Of a stretch of DNA of 64,000 nt, positions 26,020 to 33,521 are shown one piece after another. Position numbers and translations under genes: made by a program. The notes under the pieces were generated by a model. That model was not told the origin of the DNA. It saw nothing but the letters and a program-made list of their open reading frames with translations, and did not search any database. This stretch comes from an uncultured Paracoccaceae bacterium (GTDB lineage Bacteria > Pseudomonadota > Alphaproteobacteria > Rhodobacterales > Rhodobacteraceae), in assembly GCA_947497185.1 (NCBI GenBank), contig CANMFL010000002.1, positions 372,001 through 436,000 on the forward strand, in the 5' to 3' direction. Position 1 is the stretch's first letter. Every line of letters begins with the position of its first letter.

Positions 26020-26702
26020 CCGTCCCACTTGGCCGCGTTGTTCTCGATTGCTGCGATCCGCTGATCCGTCTTTGGGTGGCTCATAATCCACGCAGGCATT
26101 TTCGCGCCACGCGCACCTGTCAGCGTCTCTAATTTATGGAACAGCGAGATTTGCGGTGCTGTGCCGATCCCCGATTTGACCAGCAGCGCAGAGGCGTAGG
26201 CGTCGGCCTCGAATTCGTCTTTGCGCGACAGACCAGCGGCGAGCAGACGCATCGCCTGACCCGCGACCCATGTGCCGATCCCGAACGGCAAGAACCGCCC
26301 CAAGATCATCGCAATCGCGGTGCGGGCGGCGTTCTGGCCGGAAAAGTCGATCATCCGGCGACGTGAATGGCCCAAGGCGACATGGCCCAATTCGTGGGCA
26401 ATCACGCTGGCCATTTCATCGGCGGACACCTTTCCGGCCTTGTATTTATTGAGAAATCCCCGCGTGATGAAAATACGACCATCCGGTGCGGCGAGGCCGT
26501 TCACGGGGTCGATTTCGTAGACGTTCACCTTGATCTGTTTGATCTCAAGCGCTTGGGCCATTTGATCGCACAGCTGTCGGATCAAAGGATCGGTCAGGGG
26601 CGTGGATTTTTGGCCAAGTTCACGCTGCGTCCGCCAGACCGAAAAACGGTACATGGCAAAGCCGTAGAGAACTGCAAGCAGGATCGGGGTGAGGCGCAAC
26701 AT
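26016..26702 (-). CDS. M48 family membrane zinc metalloprotease
   Basis: From the ATG at 26702 this is a 228-residue protein with an N-terminal membrane anchor (LRLTPILLAVLYGFAMYRF). The M48 core has the zinc motif HELGHVALGH at about residues 103-112 and the third-ligand region KDEFEADAYASALL. DPVNGLAAPDGRIFIT is the usual preceding strand. The frame extends upstream by 77 residues, but that part lies inside the vWA gene in another frame and is not family-like. It is the last gene of a minus-strand cluster with the vWA and MoxR genes. Confidence 0.9.
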   Translation of the reverse strand: MLRLTPILLAVLYGFAMYRFSVWRTQRELGQKSTPLTDPLIRQLCDQMAQALEIKQIKVNVYEIDPVNGLAAPDGRIFITRGFLNKYKAGKVSADEMASVIAHELGHVALGHSRRRMIDFSGQNAARTAIAMILGRFLPFGIGTWVAGQAMRLLAAGLSRKDEFEADAYASALLVKSGIGTAPQISLFHKLETLTGARGAKMPAWIMSHPKTDQRIAAIENNAAKWDG

Positions 26703-26750
26703 AGTGTTTATATGGGGCGCGGTGGTGGTTTGGGCAAGCCGTGGAATGAG

Positions 26751-26774
26751 TTGTTTTGGCGAAATGAAGGCGGG
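26751..26774. repeat. Partial copy of the dispersed intergenic repeat
   Basis: The 13-bp core GGCGAAATGAAGG (26758-26770) is identical to the left cores at 22288 and 54158. Here it is preceded by TTGTTTT and followed by CGGGCGG. It lies in the 80-bp gap between the vWA and M48 genes. The inverted-repeat ends and right half are missing. Confidence 0.6.
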
Positions 26775-26782
26775 CGGCGTGG

Positions 26783-27967
26783 TTAACCGAGGGCTTTCAT
26801 GCCGCGTGTCAGACCTGCGATGGTCATTGGGACCATGCGGTCGGCGCCGAAAATCTGCTGGATCATGTGGATGGATTGGGTGTGGGGCCAGTAGGCTTCT
26901 TTCAGCGGATTGATCCAGACATGGTTGGGCCATTGGTCGCGGACGCGGGTCAGCCAGACCTCACCGGATTCGGGGTTGTAGTGTTCGTTGGCACCACCCG
27001 GATAGGCGATTTCATAGGGCGACATGGAGGCGTCACCGACGATGATGCATTTGTAGTCGGACCCGTAGGTGCGCATGATCTCATGCGTGTCGGTCTGGTC
27101 ATTCCAGCGGCGGGCATTGTCGCGCCACACGCCTTCGTAGATGCAGTTGTGGAAGTAGAAATGTTGCAGATGTTTGAATTCGGATTTGGCGGCTGAGAAC
27201 AATTCTTCGACCATTTTGATATGCGGATCCATGGACCCACCGATGTCGAGAAACAGCAGGACCTTGACCGCATTGCGCCGCTCGGGTCGTGTTTTCACGT
27301 CGATATAGCCATTTTCAGCCGTGGCGCGGATGGTGCCGTTCAGGTCGAGTTCTTCTGCGGCCCCGTCGCGCGCCCATGATCGCAGGCGTTTGAGGGCTAC
27401 TTTGATGTTGCGGGTTTGCAGTTCTACGCTGTCGTCGAGGTTGCGGAATTCGCGTTTATCCCAGACCTTTACCGCGCGTTGGTGGCGCGATTTGTCTTGG
27501 CCGATGCGGATGCCTTCGGGGTTGTAGCCGTAGGCGCCAAAGGGCGAAGTGCCAGCAGTGCCGACCCATTTTGACCCACCTTGGTGGCGTCCCTTTTGTT
27601 CTTCGAGCCGTTTTTTCAGAGTTTCCATCAGCTTGTCGAAACCGCCCAAAGCTTCGATCTCGGCTTTCTCTTCGGCGCTCAGGTGCTTTTCTGCCAGCTT
27701 TTCCAGCCAGTCGGCGGGTAGGTCCACGGCGTTCAGGACCTGATCCGTGGTGATGTTTTCCAAACCGGCAAAAGTCGCCCCAAATGCCTGATCAAAGCGG
27801 TCGAGGTGGCGTTCATCCTTGACCATGATCGTGCGGGCCAGAAAGTAGAACGCATCAACGTCGTAGGTGGCCAAACCTGCCTGCATGCCTTCGAGAAACG
27901 CCAGAAATTCGCGTAGCGTCACGGGGACTTTTGCGGCGCGTAGGTTTTCAAAGAACGGCAGGAACAT
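26783..27967 (-). CDS. CoxE-like vWA-domain protein
   Basis: From the ATG at 27967 this 394-residue protein has a helical N-terminal part, a charged linker rich in Lys/Glu (about 88-130), and a C-terminal von Willebrand A domain. The metal site reads DIGGSMD (241-247), so the first serine of the usual DxSxS is glycine. CIIVGDASMSPYEIAYPGG lies further on. Such proteins act with MoxR-type AAA ATPases, as in CoxD/CoxE, NorQ/NorD and CbbQ/CbbO, to mature a target enzyme. A MoxR gene is upstream in the same cluster. The target here is unknown. The 56-residue membrane gene ends 2 bp before its start. Confidence 0.9.
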   Translation of the reverse strand: MFLPFFENLRAAKVPVTLREFLAFLEGMQAGLATYDVDAFYFLARTIMVKDERHLDRFDQAFGATFAGLENITTDQVLNAVDLPADWLEKLAEKHLSAEEKAEIEALGGFDKLMETLKKRLEEQKGRHQGGSKWVGTAGTSPFGAYGYNPEGIRIGQDKSRHQRAVKVWDKREFRNLDDSVELQTRNIKVALKRLRSWARDGAAEELDLNGTIRATAENGYIDVKTRPERRNAVKVLLFLDIGGSMDPHIKMVEELFSAAKSEFKHLQHFYFHNCIYEGVWRDNARRWNDQTDTHEIMRTYGSDYKCIIVGDASMSPYEIAYPGGANEHYNPESGEVWLTRVRDQWPNHVWINPLKEAYWPHTQSIHMIQQIFGADRMVPMTIAGLTRGMKALG

Positions 27968-27969
27968 GA

Positions 27970-28140
27970 TTAAATGCTGGCGCGTTCGATCATCACAAGT
28001 GCGAACATGCCCAAGATCGCGCCCATGATCGCCAGAACGCCGCCCCATTGCAGCAGATCAAGCGTCTTGCCGCCGCGCCGTTTTGCGCTGAACGCACCAA
28101 GTATTGCACCAATCACAAGGCCGGAAAGGGGGTAAATCAT
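27970..28140 (-). CDS. 56-residue membrane protein between DUF2927 and vWA genes
   Basis: This small frame reads MIYPLSGLVIGAILGAFSAK, then a short basic stretch (KRRGGKT), then a second hydrophobic helix (GVLAIMGAILGMFALVMI). It therefore looks like a two-helix membrane protein with a cytosolic basic loop. Its stop is 2 bp from the vWA start and its ATG is 15 bp after the DUF2927 stop, so it is part of the operon. Its role is unknown; it may anchor the vWA/MoxR machinery. Confidence 0.75.
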   Translation of the reverse strand: MIYPLSGLVIGAILGAFSAKRRGGKTLDLLQWGGVLAIMGAILGMFALVMIERASI

Positions 28141-28155
28141 CGCAGGATGTGTCCT

Positions 28156-29505
28156 TTAGAACGGGCGCAGGGCCCTGATCTCGTTCAGACGGGCTTGCAC
28201 AAATCTATCTTCACCAAAGCCGTATCGCGCCCAACCCAGACTGTCCAGATGCACCGCTTCGGCTTCGGCGTCGTTCCCTTGCAGCGATAGGGCCTCGGCC
28301 TTGAACATCATGAGTGTGGCGAGCAAAGCCGCGTTCTGGTGGTCACGCGCGAGTGGAATTGCCCCGTTTGCCAGTGCGATCACCCCGTCGGCGTCACCAG
28401 CGGTGAGTGCAAATGCCGCACGCTGCACTGCGATGTGGGCTGCGTGAATTTGCGTGGCGGGGTTGGCGCGGTAGATGCGGTCGGCGGCGTCAAAGTCGGC
28501 CAAGGCGCGGCGCTGATCGTTGCCGACTTGCAGGCGGCCATGCGCGTAATAGGCGAATGCCTCGCGGGTGCCGCCCCAGCCGAAGGCGTTACCGATCTGG
28601 ATTGCTTGTCGGGCAGCGGCACGGCGGCGTGACGGTGTGGCAGAGCCGGACAGCGCCGTTTGCACCGCATCAATCCAGTCGCGGTTGGTGTCGTTTTCGG
28701 GTGCGTTTGCGACCCGATTGCCCGACGGGTTTAGGCGCGACAACAAGCTTGGCAGTTTTTCGGCGACTTGGCTGCGGGTCATGCCGTTGGCCAGTTCGGG
28801 GGAATAATACGCCTTGAGCACCAGCATATCAAAGCTGGTTAACACGTTGTGGATGTTGTCGTCGTTGAACACGGAATCGGGCAGGCGGTAGAGGTCGTTC
28901 AAAGGCCCAAGCGCCTGCGCCAGTTCTTCGTGCAGGCAGTCGCGGATTTCCTGCGGTGCCACGTCGGACGGCACAAACATGATCGCGCGGTCGCGTTTGG
29001 CCAGTTTCGTCCAATCGACGGTTTCGCTCCGGCGCATGCGCAGGAATTCTGCCCAGCTTGAGACACGCGGCACGGTAAAACAGGCGGCACGTGGCACGGC
29101 GGCATTCAGGATGCGGCGCGGCACGGCTTCGACGATGATTTGCGGCGTTGTGCTGTTCGTCAGATCAATGTTGATATTCGCTTCGCGGCGCAATCTGCTG
29201 AGCAACTGGTCAAGGTCCGTGACCAGCGTGTCCGACAGATCGCCTTGGACGCTGACGTTAATCGGGCCGTCAAAGCGGGTCAGGAACGGGATCGGCACGC
29301 CGCTTTCCATGCGGAAGGACAGGTCGAGAATGTCTTGCGCGATTTCGGTGTTGGAGCGTGACACTGTACGGACGGGCACCGCTGCGAATGTTTTCACGGC
29401 CGGAAGAATGGACGTAAGTGGTGCGGCACGGGTGGCAGCGACGTTTTGAGGGGCGGGTGAGCAAGCGGCGAGAGCGGCAAGTGCGAGAATGGCGATCCTG
29501 CTCAT
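28156..29505 (-). CDS. DUF2927 lipoprotein
   Basis: The ATG at 29505 overlaps the upstream 78-residue gene by 4 bp (ATGA) and gives MSRIAILALAALAACSPAPQ. This is a lipoprotein signal with the lipobox LAAC (Cys15). The 449-residue protein carries a DUF2927 domain including CLHEELAQALGPLNDLYRLP and DSVFNDDNIHNVLTSFD, where HEELAQ might be a metal site. The C-terminal half is Ala-rich and helical with TPR-like repeats. It should sit in a membrane facing the periplasm. The family has no known function; the MoxR/vWA neighbours suggest a shared process. Confidence 0.85.
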   Translation of the reverse strand: MSRIAILALAALAACSPAPQNVAATRAAPLTSILPAVKTFAAVPVRTVSRSNTEIAQDILDLSFRMESGVPIPFLTRFDGPINVSVQGDLSDTLVTDLDQLLSRLRREANINIDLTNSTTPQIIVEAVPRRILNAAVPRAACFTVPRVSSWAEFLRMRRSETVDWTKLAKRDRAIMFVPSDVAPQEIRDCLHEELAQALGPLNDLYRLPDSVFNDDNIHNVLTSFDMLVLKAYYSPELANGMTRSQVAEKLPSLLSRLNPSGNRVANAPENDTNRDWIDAVQTALSGSATPSRRRAAARQAIQIGNAFGWGGTREAFAYYAHGRLQVGNDQRRALADFDAADRIYRANPATQIHAAHIAVQRAAFALTAGDADGVIALANGAIPLARDHQNAALLATLMMFKAEALSLQGNDAEAEAVHLDSLGWARYGFGEDRFVQARLNEIRALRPF

Positions 29506-29738
29506 GCGGCGGGCCATTGTTTTGTGAAACGGGTCGGAGGACTGTTGACCTGCGCGTAAACCCGTCTGAAAAAGTCAGCCGGATCATCGCCCCAAAGGCG
29601 GTGAAGGTTCAACTTAAAGATGTCTCGCGGCAAAGCAGTGCCGTAGAAATCCAGATAGGCGGCCCATAGCCCGTGCTGCGCGGCAAAGTCCCTAGCGCAG
29701 TTCGGGCGAATGCTGACCGGCATTTTTGCCTTGGTCAC
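29502..29738 (-). CDS. 78-residue conserved protein upstream of DUF2927
   Basis: A GTG at 29738 with GGAGAG about 7 nt upstream is the likely start, giving MTKAKMPVSIRPNCARDFAA. The protein is small and soluble, with aromatic-rich segments AAYLDFYG and LWGDDPADFFRRVYAQVN. Its stop overlaps the DUF2927 start (ATGA), so the two are translationally coupled. I do not recognise a family. Confidence 0.7.
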   Translation of the reverse strand: MTKAKMPVSIRPNCARDFAAQHGLWAAYLDFYGTALPRDIFKLNLHRLWGDDPADFFRRVYAQVNSPPTRFTKQWPAA

Positions 29739-29871
29739 GTCGTCTCTCCTCAAGTGCGTCAATTTTGCTGCCACAAAATTGCGACCCCTCTTTTTTATGT
29801 GACCGCATAGGTTGCGTGATCATCTTGGTGGGGGCAGGTTAATTAAATGATAACCAGTGCAGCGACGCACC

Positions 29872-29908
29872 CAAATAAAGCCGCGCCCCCAATATTCATG
29901 AGGGCGCG
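29872..29908 (-). terminator. Terminator after the MoxR gene
   Basis: CGCGCCC (29882-29888) pairs with GGGCGCG (29902-29908). On the minus strand the stem is followed by a T-rich tract (GCTTTATTT). It lies about 70 bp after the moxR stop and would separate moxR from the downstream genes, which then need their own promoter or read-through. Confidence 0.7.
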
Positions 29909-29976
29909 TTGCACATAAGGCTCAGGTAGCTTGTGTGGGCGGGCGTATGACCCGCTATATATAGTCGTTTGGCAGC

Positions 29977-30816
29977 TTACCGCTGACCACGGGCCATAAA
30001 TGCGAGCCTCTCGAACAAGTGAACGTCCTGTTCATTCTTGAGTAAGGCACCGTGCAGTTTCGGCAGCGCATTGGCCCCGTCGCGTTTCAAATCGGCGGGG
30101 GACAGGTCTTCGGCGAGCAGCAGTTTCAGCCAGTCGATGACCTCTGAGGTGGACGGTTTCTTTCTCAACCCTTGCGTGTCTCTGATTTCGTAGAACTGTG
30201 TCAGGGCCGCGGTCAAAAGCGCGTCTTTGATGCCCGGATGGTGGACTTCGACGATTTTGCGCAGCGTCTCGATGTCCGGAAAACGGATGTAGTGGAAAAA
30301 GCAGCGGCGCAGGAATGCGTCGGGCAATTCTTTCTCGTTGTTCGACGTGATGATGACGACGGGACGGTTCACCGCTTTGATTGTTTCGCCAGTCTCGTAG
30401 ACGTGGAATTCCATCTTATCGAGCTCTTGCAGCAGATCGTTCGGAAATTCGATATCGGCCTTGTCAATCTCGTCGATCAGCAGCACGGACCGCTGGTCCG
30501 CCGTGAAGGCCTGCCACAACTTACCCTTGCGGATGTAGTTGGACACATCGTTGACCTTTTCATCCCCAAGTTGACTGTCACGCAAGCGGCTGACAGCGTC
30601 GTATTCATACAATCCTTGCTGCGCCTTCGTGGTGGACTTTACGTGCCATTCGATCATCGGCATGCCCAGGGCGGTGCTGACCTGACGGGCCAATTCAGTC
30701 TTGCCGGTGCCTGGCTCGCCTTTAACGAGTAATGGGCGCTCTAACGTCACGGCCGCATTCACTGCCATCTTCAGGTCGTCCGTGGCGATATAGTCGTCAG
30801 TGCCAGTAAATTGCAT
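29977..30816 (-). CDS. moxR: MoxR-family AAA+ ATPase
   Basis: This 279-residue protein (ATG at 30816, MQFTGTDDYIATDDLKMAVN) has Walker A GEPGTGKTE at residues 33-41 and Walker B VLLIDE at 111-116. Sensor and arginine-finger regions occur in VIITSNNEKELPDAFLRRCF. MoxR ATPases are chaperones that, with vWA partners, insert cofactors or metals into target enzymes. The vWA partner lies about 2 kb downstream on the same strand. The longer upstream frame is not family-like and GGGAAAG precedes the chosen start. Confidence 0.93.
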   Translation of the reverse strand: MQFTGTDDYIATDDLKMAVNAAVTLERPLLVKGEPGTGKTELARQVSTALGMPMIEWHVKSTTKAQQGLYEYDAVSRLRDSQLGDEKVNDVSNYIRKGKLWQAFTADQRSVLLIDEIDKADIEFPNDLLQELDKMEFHVYETGETIKAVNRPVVIITSNNEKELPDAFLRRCFFHYIRFPDIETLRKIVEVHHPGIKDALLTAALTQFYEIRDTQGLRKKPSTSEVIDWLKLLLAEDLSPADLKRDGANALPKLHGALLKNEQDVHLFERLAFMARGQR

Positions 30817-30899
30817 CAATCTTTCCCTTGGTTTGAACGCGTACATTAGCAACAATCGCTGTAGCTTCAACACCTCGCAATCACAGGGAAAAGCAGCAC

Positions 30900-30948
30900 A
30901 CAACCCCTAGTGGAATAAGAGGGAAAGGGGGGTGACAACCCCTAGGGG
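30900..30948. promoter_or_regulatory. ACAACCCCTAG direct repeats between moxR and dksA
   Basis: ACAACCCCTAG occurs at 30900-30910 and 30935-30945, 35 bp apart. The second copy continues into the palindrome CCCCTAGGGG (30939-30948). They lie in the divergent promoter region and could be sites for a common regulator. No known motif comes to mind. Confidence 0.5.
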
Positions 30949-31037
30949 AAGGCGTAAACGTCCACCAGTTTAGTGAGGGTCCGCGAATGTCTGATAATTT
31001 AACGAGAACGTCCTCGGACCAAGTGAGGGAAATAGAC

Positions 31038-31460
31038 ATGAAAGCTGAAGTTTTCTTGCCTGACGATTATCGTCCAGCCGAAGACGAACCATTCATGAAT
31101 GAACGCCAAACCGAATACTTCCGCCGGAAGTTACTGGCTTGGAAATCTGACATCGTTGAGAACAGTTCAGATACCGTTGCAAGCATGAAAGACCAGACCC
31201 GCAACATCCCAGATGTTGCAGATCGTGCGTCCGAAGAAACCGACCGTGCGCTGGAATTGCGCACACGGGATCGCGAACGCAAACTGGTGTCCAAGATTGA
31301 TGCGGCCCTGCGCCGGATCGAAGAAGACGAATACGGGTACTGCTCAATTACGGGTGATCCGATTAGTCTGAAACGTCTGGATGCACGTCCAATCGCGACA
31401 ATGAGCCTCGAGGCGCAAGAGCGTCACGAGCGTCGCGAAAAAGTTCATCGCGACGATTAA
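31038..31460 (+). CDS. dksA: DksA/TraR-family RNA polymerase-binding factor, zinc cysteines reduced
   Basis: This 140-residue protein starts MKAEVFLPDDYRPAEDEPFM, the usual N-terminus of Rhodobacterales DksA, with GAGGGA 7 nt upstream. An ATG at 30987 would add 17 residues. The central helices form the coiled-coil secondary-channel arm (residues about 25-95). The C-terminal zinc-finger region reads YGYCSITGDPISLKRLDARP and then IATMSLEAQ, with one Cys instead of four, so zinc binding is unlikely. Such cysteine-poor DksA proteins are known in alphaproteobacteria. It should act with ppGpp on rRNA and amino-acid promoters. Confidence 0.92.
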   Translation: MKAEVFLPDDYRPAEDEPFMNERQTEYFRRKLLAWKSDIVENSSDTVASMKDQTRNIPDVADRASEETDRALELRTRDRERKLVSKIDAALRRIEEDEYGYCSITGDPISLKRLDARPIATMSLEAQERHERREKVHRDD

Positions 31461-31470
31461 GGCACGACAG

Positions 31471-32643
31471 ATGCAAGCGAATGTAGGCCGCCGAATTGCC
31501 ATAATTGGGGCAGGGATCGGCGGTCTCACCACCGCCTTGGCGTTTGCGCAAACGGGCGCTGACGTCACTGTATACGAACAGGCAGACGCGCTGACCGAGG
31601 TCGGCGCAGGTCTGCAAATCACCCCCAATGGTGCGCGTGTTCTTAATGCGCTGGGATTGGACGGGGCATTATCGCGAGTGGGCATCACAGCCGAGGCAGT
31701 CTGCCCGATGGATGCCGTAACAGGCCGCCAGATTGCGCGGTTTGACCTGAGCAATCAGTCTCCTACCTACCGTTTTTACCACCGTGCTGACTTGCTCGGC
31801 GTTCTTGTCGATGCTTGCCGTGCTGCAGGTGTGACGATCCAGTTGAACACACGCATCGCCAGCATCACCTCTGATGGCCGCTTTATGGTTGATGGGGCGA
31901 TGGTTGCACCAACCCTGACGATTGGGGCAGACGGGCTGCATTCGCAAATGCGCGCCCTACTCAATGGGCCGGGTCGTCCGTTCTTTACGGGCCAAGTTGC
32001 GTGGCGTGCCTTGGTCAAGCGTCAAGATGCCGAGGCGAAAGCCCAAATCTGGATGGCACCGAACAGCCATGTCGTGACCTATCCGCTTCGCGACGGGATG
32101 CTAAACGTCGTGGCCGTGCAAGAGCGCAGCGCATGGGCTGAAGAAGGTTGGCATCACGCCGATGACCCCGCAAACTTGCAAGCGGTCTTTGCGGATATGT
32201 CCGACGATCTACAGGTGATTTTGAAGGATGTGACCGATGTGCGGCTGTGGGGTCTGTTCCGGCATCCAATCGCAGGCCGGTGGCAACAAGACGGGGCGGT
32301 CGCCCTGCTTGGCGATGCAGCACACCCGACTTTGCCGTTTCTGGCGCAAGGCGCAAACCTCGCGATTGAAGACGGCTTGACGCTGGCGGCTTGCTGTCAG
32401 CACGAAGACTCTCTGCAACGCGCGTTGAAAAGCTACCAATCCCACCGCCAACCACGTGTCACCGACGCAATTGCGGCGGCCAATGGCAACGCACGCAACT
32501 ACCACCTCGACGGTATTCCACGCCGCGCCGCACATGCGGGCCTTGGCGGGTTAGGACGGGTGGCGCCAAATGCATTCCTGAAACGGCTTGGCTGGCTATA
32601 CGATTACGACGCGCCGAAGGTGCATGGTTTCACGCCGCTTTAG
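31471..32643 (+). CDS. FAD-dependent monooxygenase (salicylate hydroxylase-like)
   Basis: This 390-residue flavoprotein has the class A aromatic hydroxylase layout. The N-terminal Rossmann motif is AIIGAGIGGLTTALAFAQTG. A second FAD/NADH block TLTIGADGLHSQMR contains the DG motif. The C-terminal FAD-ribityl motif is LLGDAAHPTLPFLAQGANLA. Length and motifs resemble 3- or 6-hydroxylases such as salicylate or 6-hydroxynicotinate monooxygenase, but the substrate cannot be decided. It starts 10 bp after dksA, so the two may be co-transcribed. Its stop overlaps the convergent xthA stop. Confidence 0.88.
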   Translation: MQANVGRRIAIIGAGIGGLTTALAFAQTGADVTVYEQADALTEVGAGLQITPNGARVLNALGLDGALSRVGITAEAVCPMDAVTGRQIARFDLSNQSPTYRFYHRADLLGVLVDACRAAGVTIQLNTRIASITSDGRFMVDGAMVAPTLTIGADGLHSQMRALLNGPGRPFFTGQVAWRALVKRQDAEAKAQIWMAPNSHVVTYPLRDGMLNVVAVQERSAWAEEGWHHADDPANLQAVFADMSDDLQVILKDVTDVRLWGLFRHPIAGRWQQDGAVALLGDAAHPTLPFLAQGANLAIEDGLTLAACCQHEDSLQRALKSYQSHRQPRVTDAIAAANGNARNYHLDGIPRRAAHAGLGGLGRVAPNAFLKRLGWLYDYDAPKVHGFTPL

Positions 32644-33422
32644 GCTTTGAGATCAACCCAGACCGGCACGTGATCTGACGGCTTTTCGCGGCCACGGACT
32701 TCTTTTTCGATCCAGCACTCTTGCAGCATGTCCGCACATTGCGGTGTCAGCAAAAAGTGGTCGATGCGGATGCCATCGTCTTTGTTCCATGCACCAGCCT
32801 GATAATCCCAGAACGAATAATGACCTGCGCCGAATGTGCGAGCGCGGAAGGCTTCGGTGAAGCCAAGGTTCAGGATTTTGCGGAACGCAGCACGGCTTTC
32901 GGGGCGGAAAAGCGCGTCGTCGGTCCATGCTTCGGGGCGTTTGGCGTCTTCGGGCTGCGGGATGATGTTGTAGTCACCGGCCATCAGCGCGGGCATTTCG
33001 TCAGCGAGTAATTGTTCGGCGCGTGTGTGCAGCCGTTCCATCCACGCGAGTTTATAATCGTATTTCGGACCGGGGGCAGGGTTGCCGTTGGGCAAGTACA
33101 AGCCACACACACGCACGGCCTGCGCGTCACCAATCACCGTGGCCTCGATCCAGCGGGCCTGTTCGTCGTCATCATCACCGGGCAAGCCGCGCGTGACGTC
33201 CTCTAGCGGCAGTTTCGACAGGATCGCGACGCCGTTAAAGCCCTTTTGACCGTGGGTCTCGACCGTGTAGCCGAGGTCTTCGATGATTTCGCGGGGGAAA
33301 CCTTCGTCGACAGATTTGATTTCTTGCAGCAGCGCCACGTCAGGCGCGCTTTCGGTGAGCCAATCGGTCAGCGCATTGATCCGCGCTTTGACGCCGTTGA
33401 TATTGAATGTCGCGATTTTCAT
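32640..33422 (-). CDS. xthA: Exodeoxyribonuclease III
   Basis: This 260-residue enzyme is a 3'-5' exonuclease and apurinic/apyrimidinic endonuclease of base-excision repair. Motifs in order are KIATFNINGVKARI, LLQEIKSVDEGFP, CGLYLPNGNPAPG, MAGDYNIIPQPEDA and IRIDHFLLTPQ, ending with KPSDHVPVWVDL. These are the conserved metal and phosphate residues of the exonuclease-endonuclease-phosphatase fold. The length is normal. It overlaps the stop of the monooxygenase gene by 4 bp. Confidence 0.96.
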   Translation of the reverse strand: MKIATFNINGVKARINALTDWLTESAPDVALLQEIKSVDEGFPREIIEDLGYTVETHGQKGFNGVAILSKLPLEDVTRGLPGDDDDEQARWIEATVIGDAQAVRVCGLYLPNGNPAPGPKYDYKLAWMERLHTRAEQLLADEMPALMAGDYNIIPQPEDAKRPEAWTDDALFRPESRAAFRKILNLGFTEAFRARTFGAGHYSFWDYQAGAWNKDDGIRIDHFLLTPQCADMLQECWIEKEVRGREKPSDHVPVWVDLKA

Positions 33423-33521
33423 GGACGTGCCCCCGATTGCTTGATCCGTGATCTATCACATTGAAAAGGTTTGACCACTGGTGCGCGGGATAAACCTGTG
33501 CCGCGATACTGCCCGAGGCCG

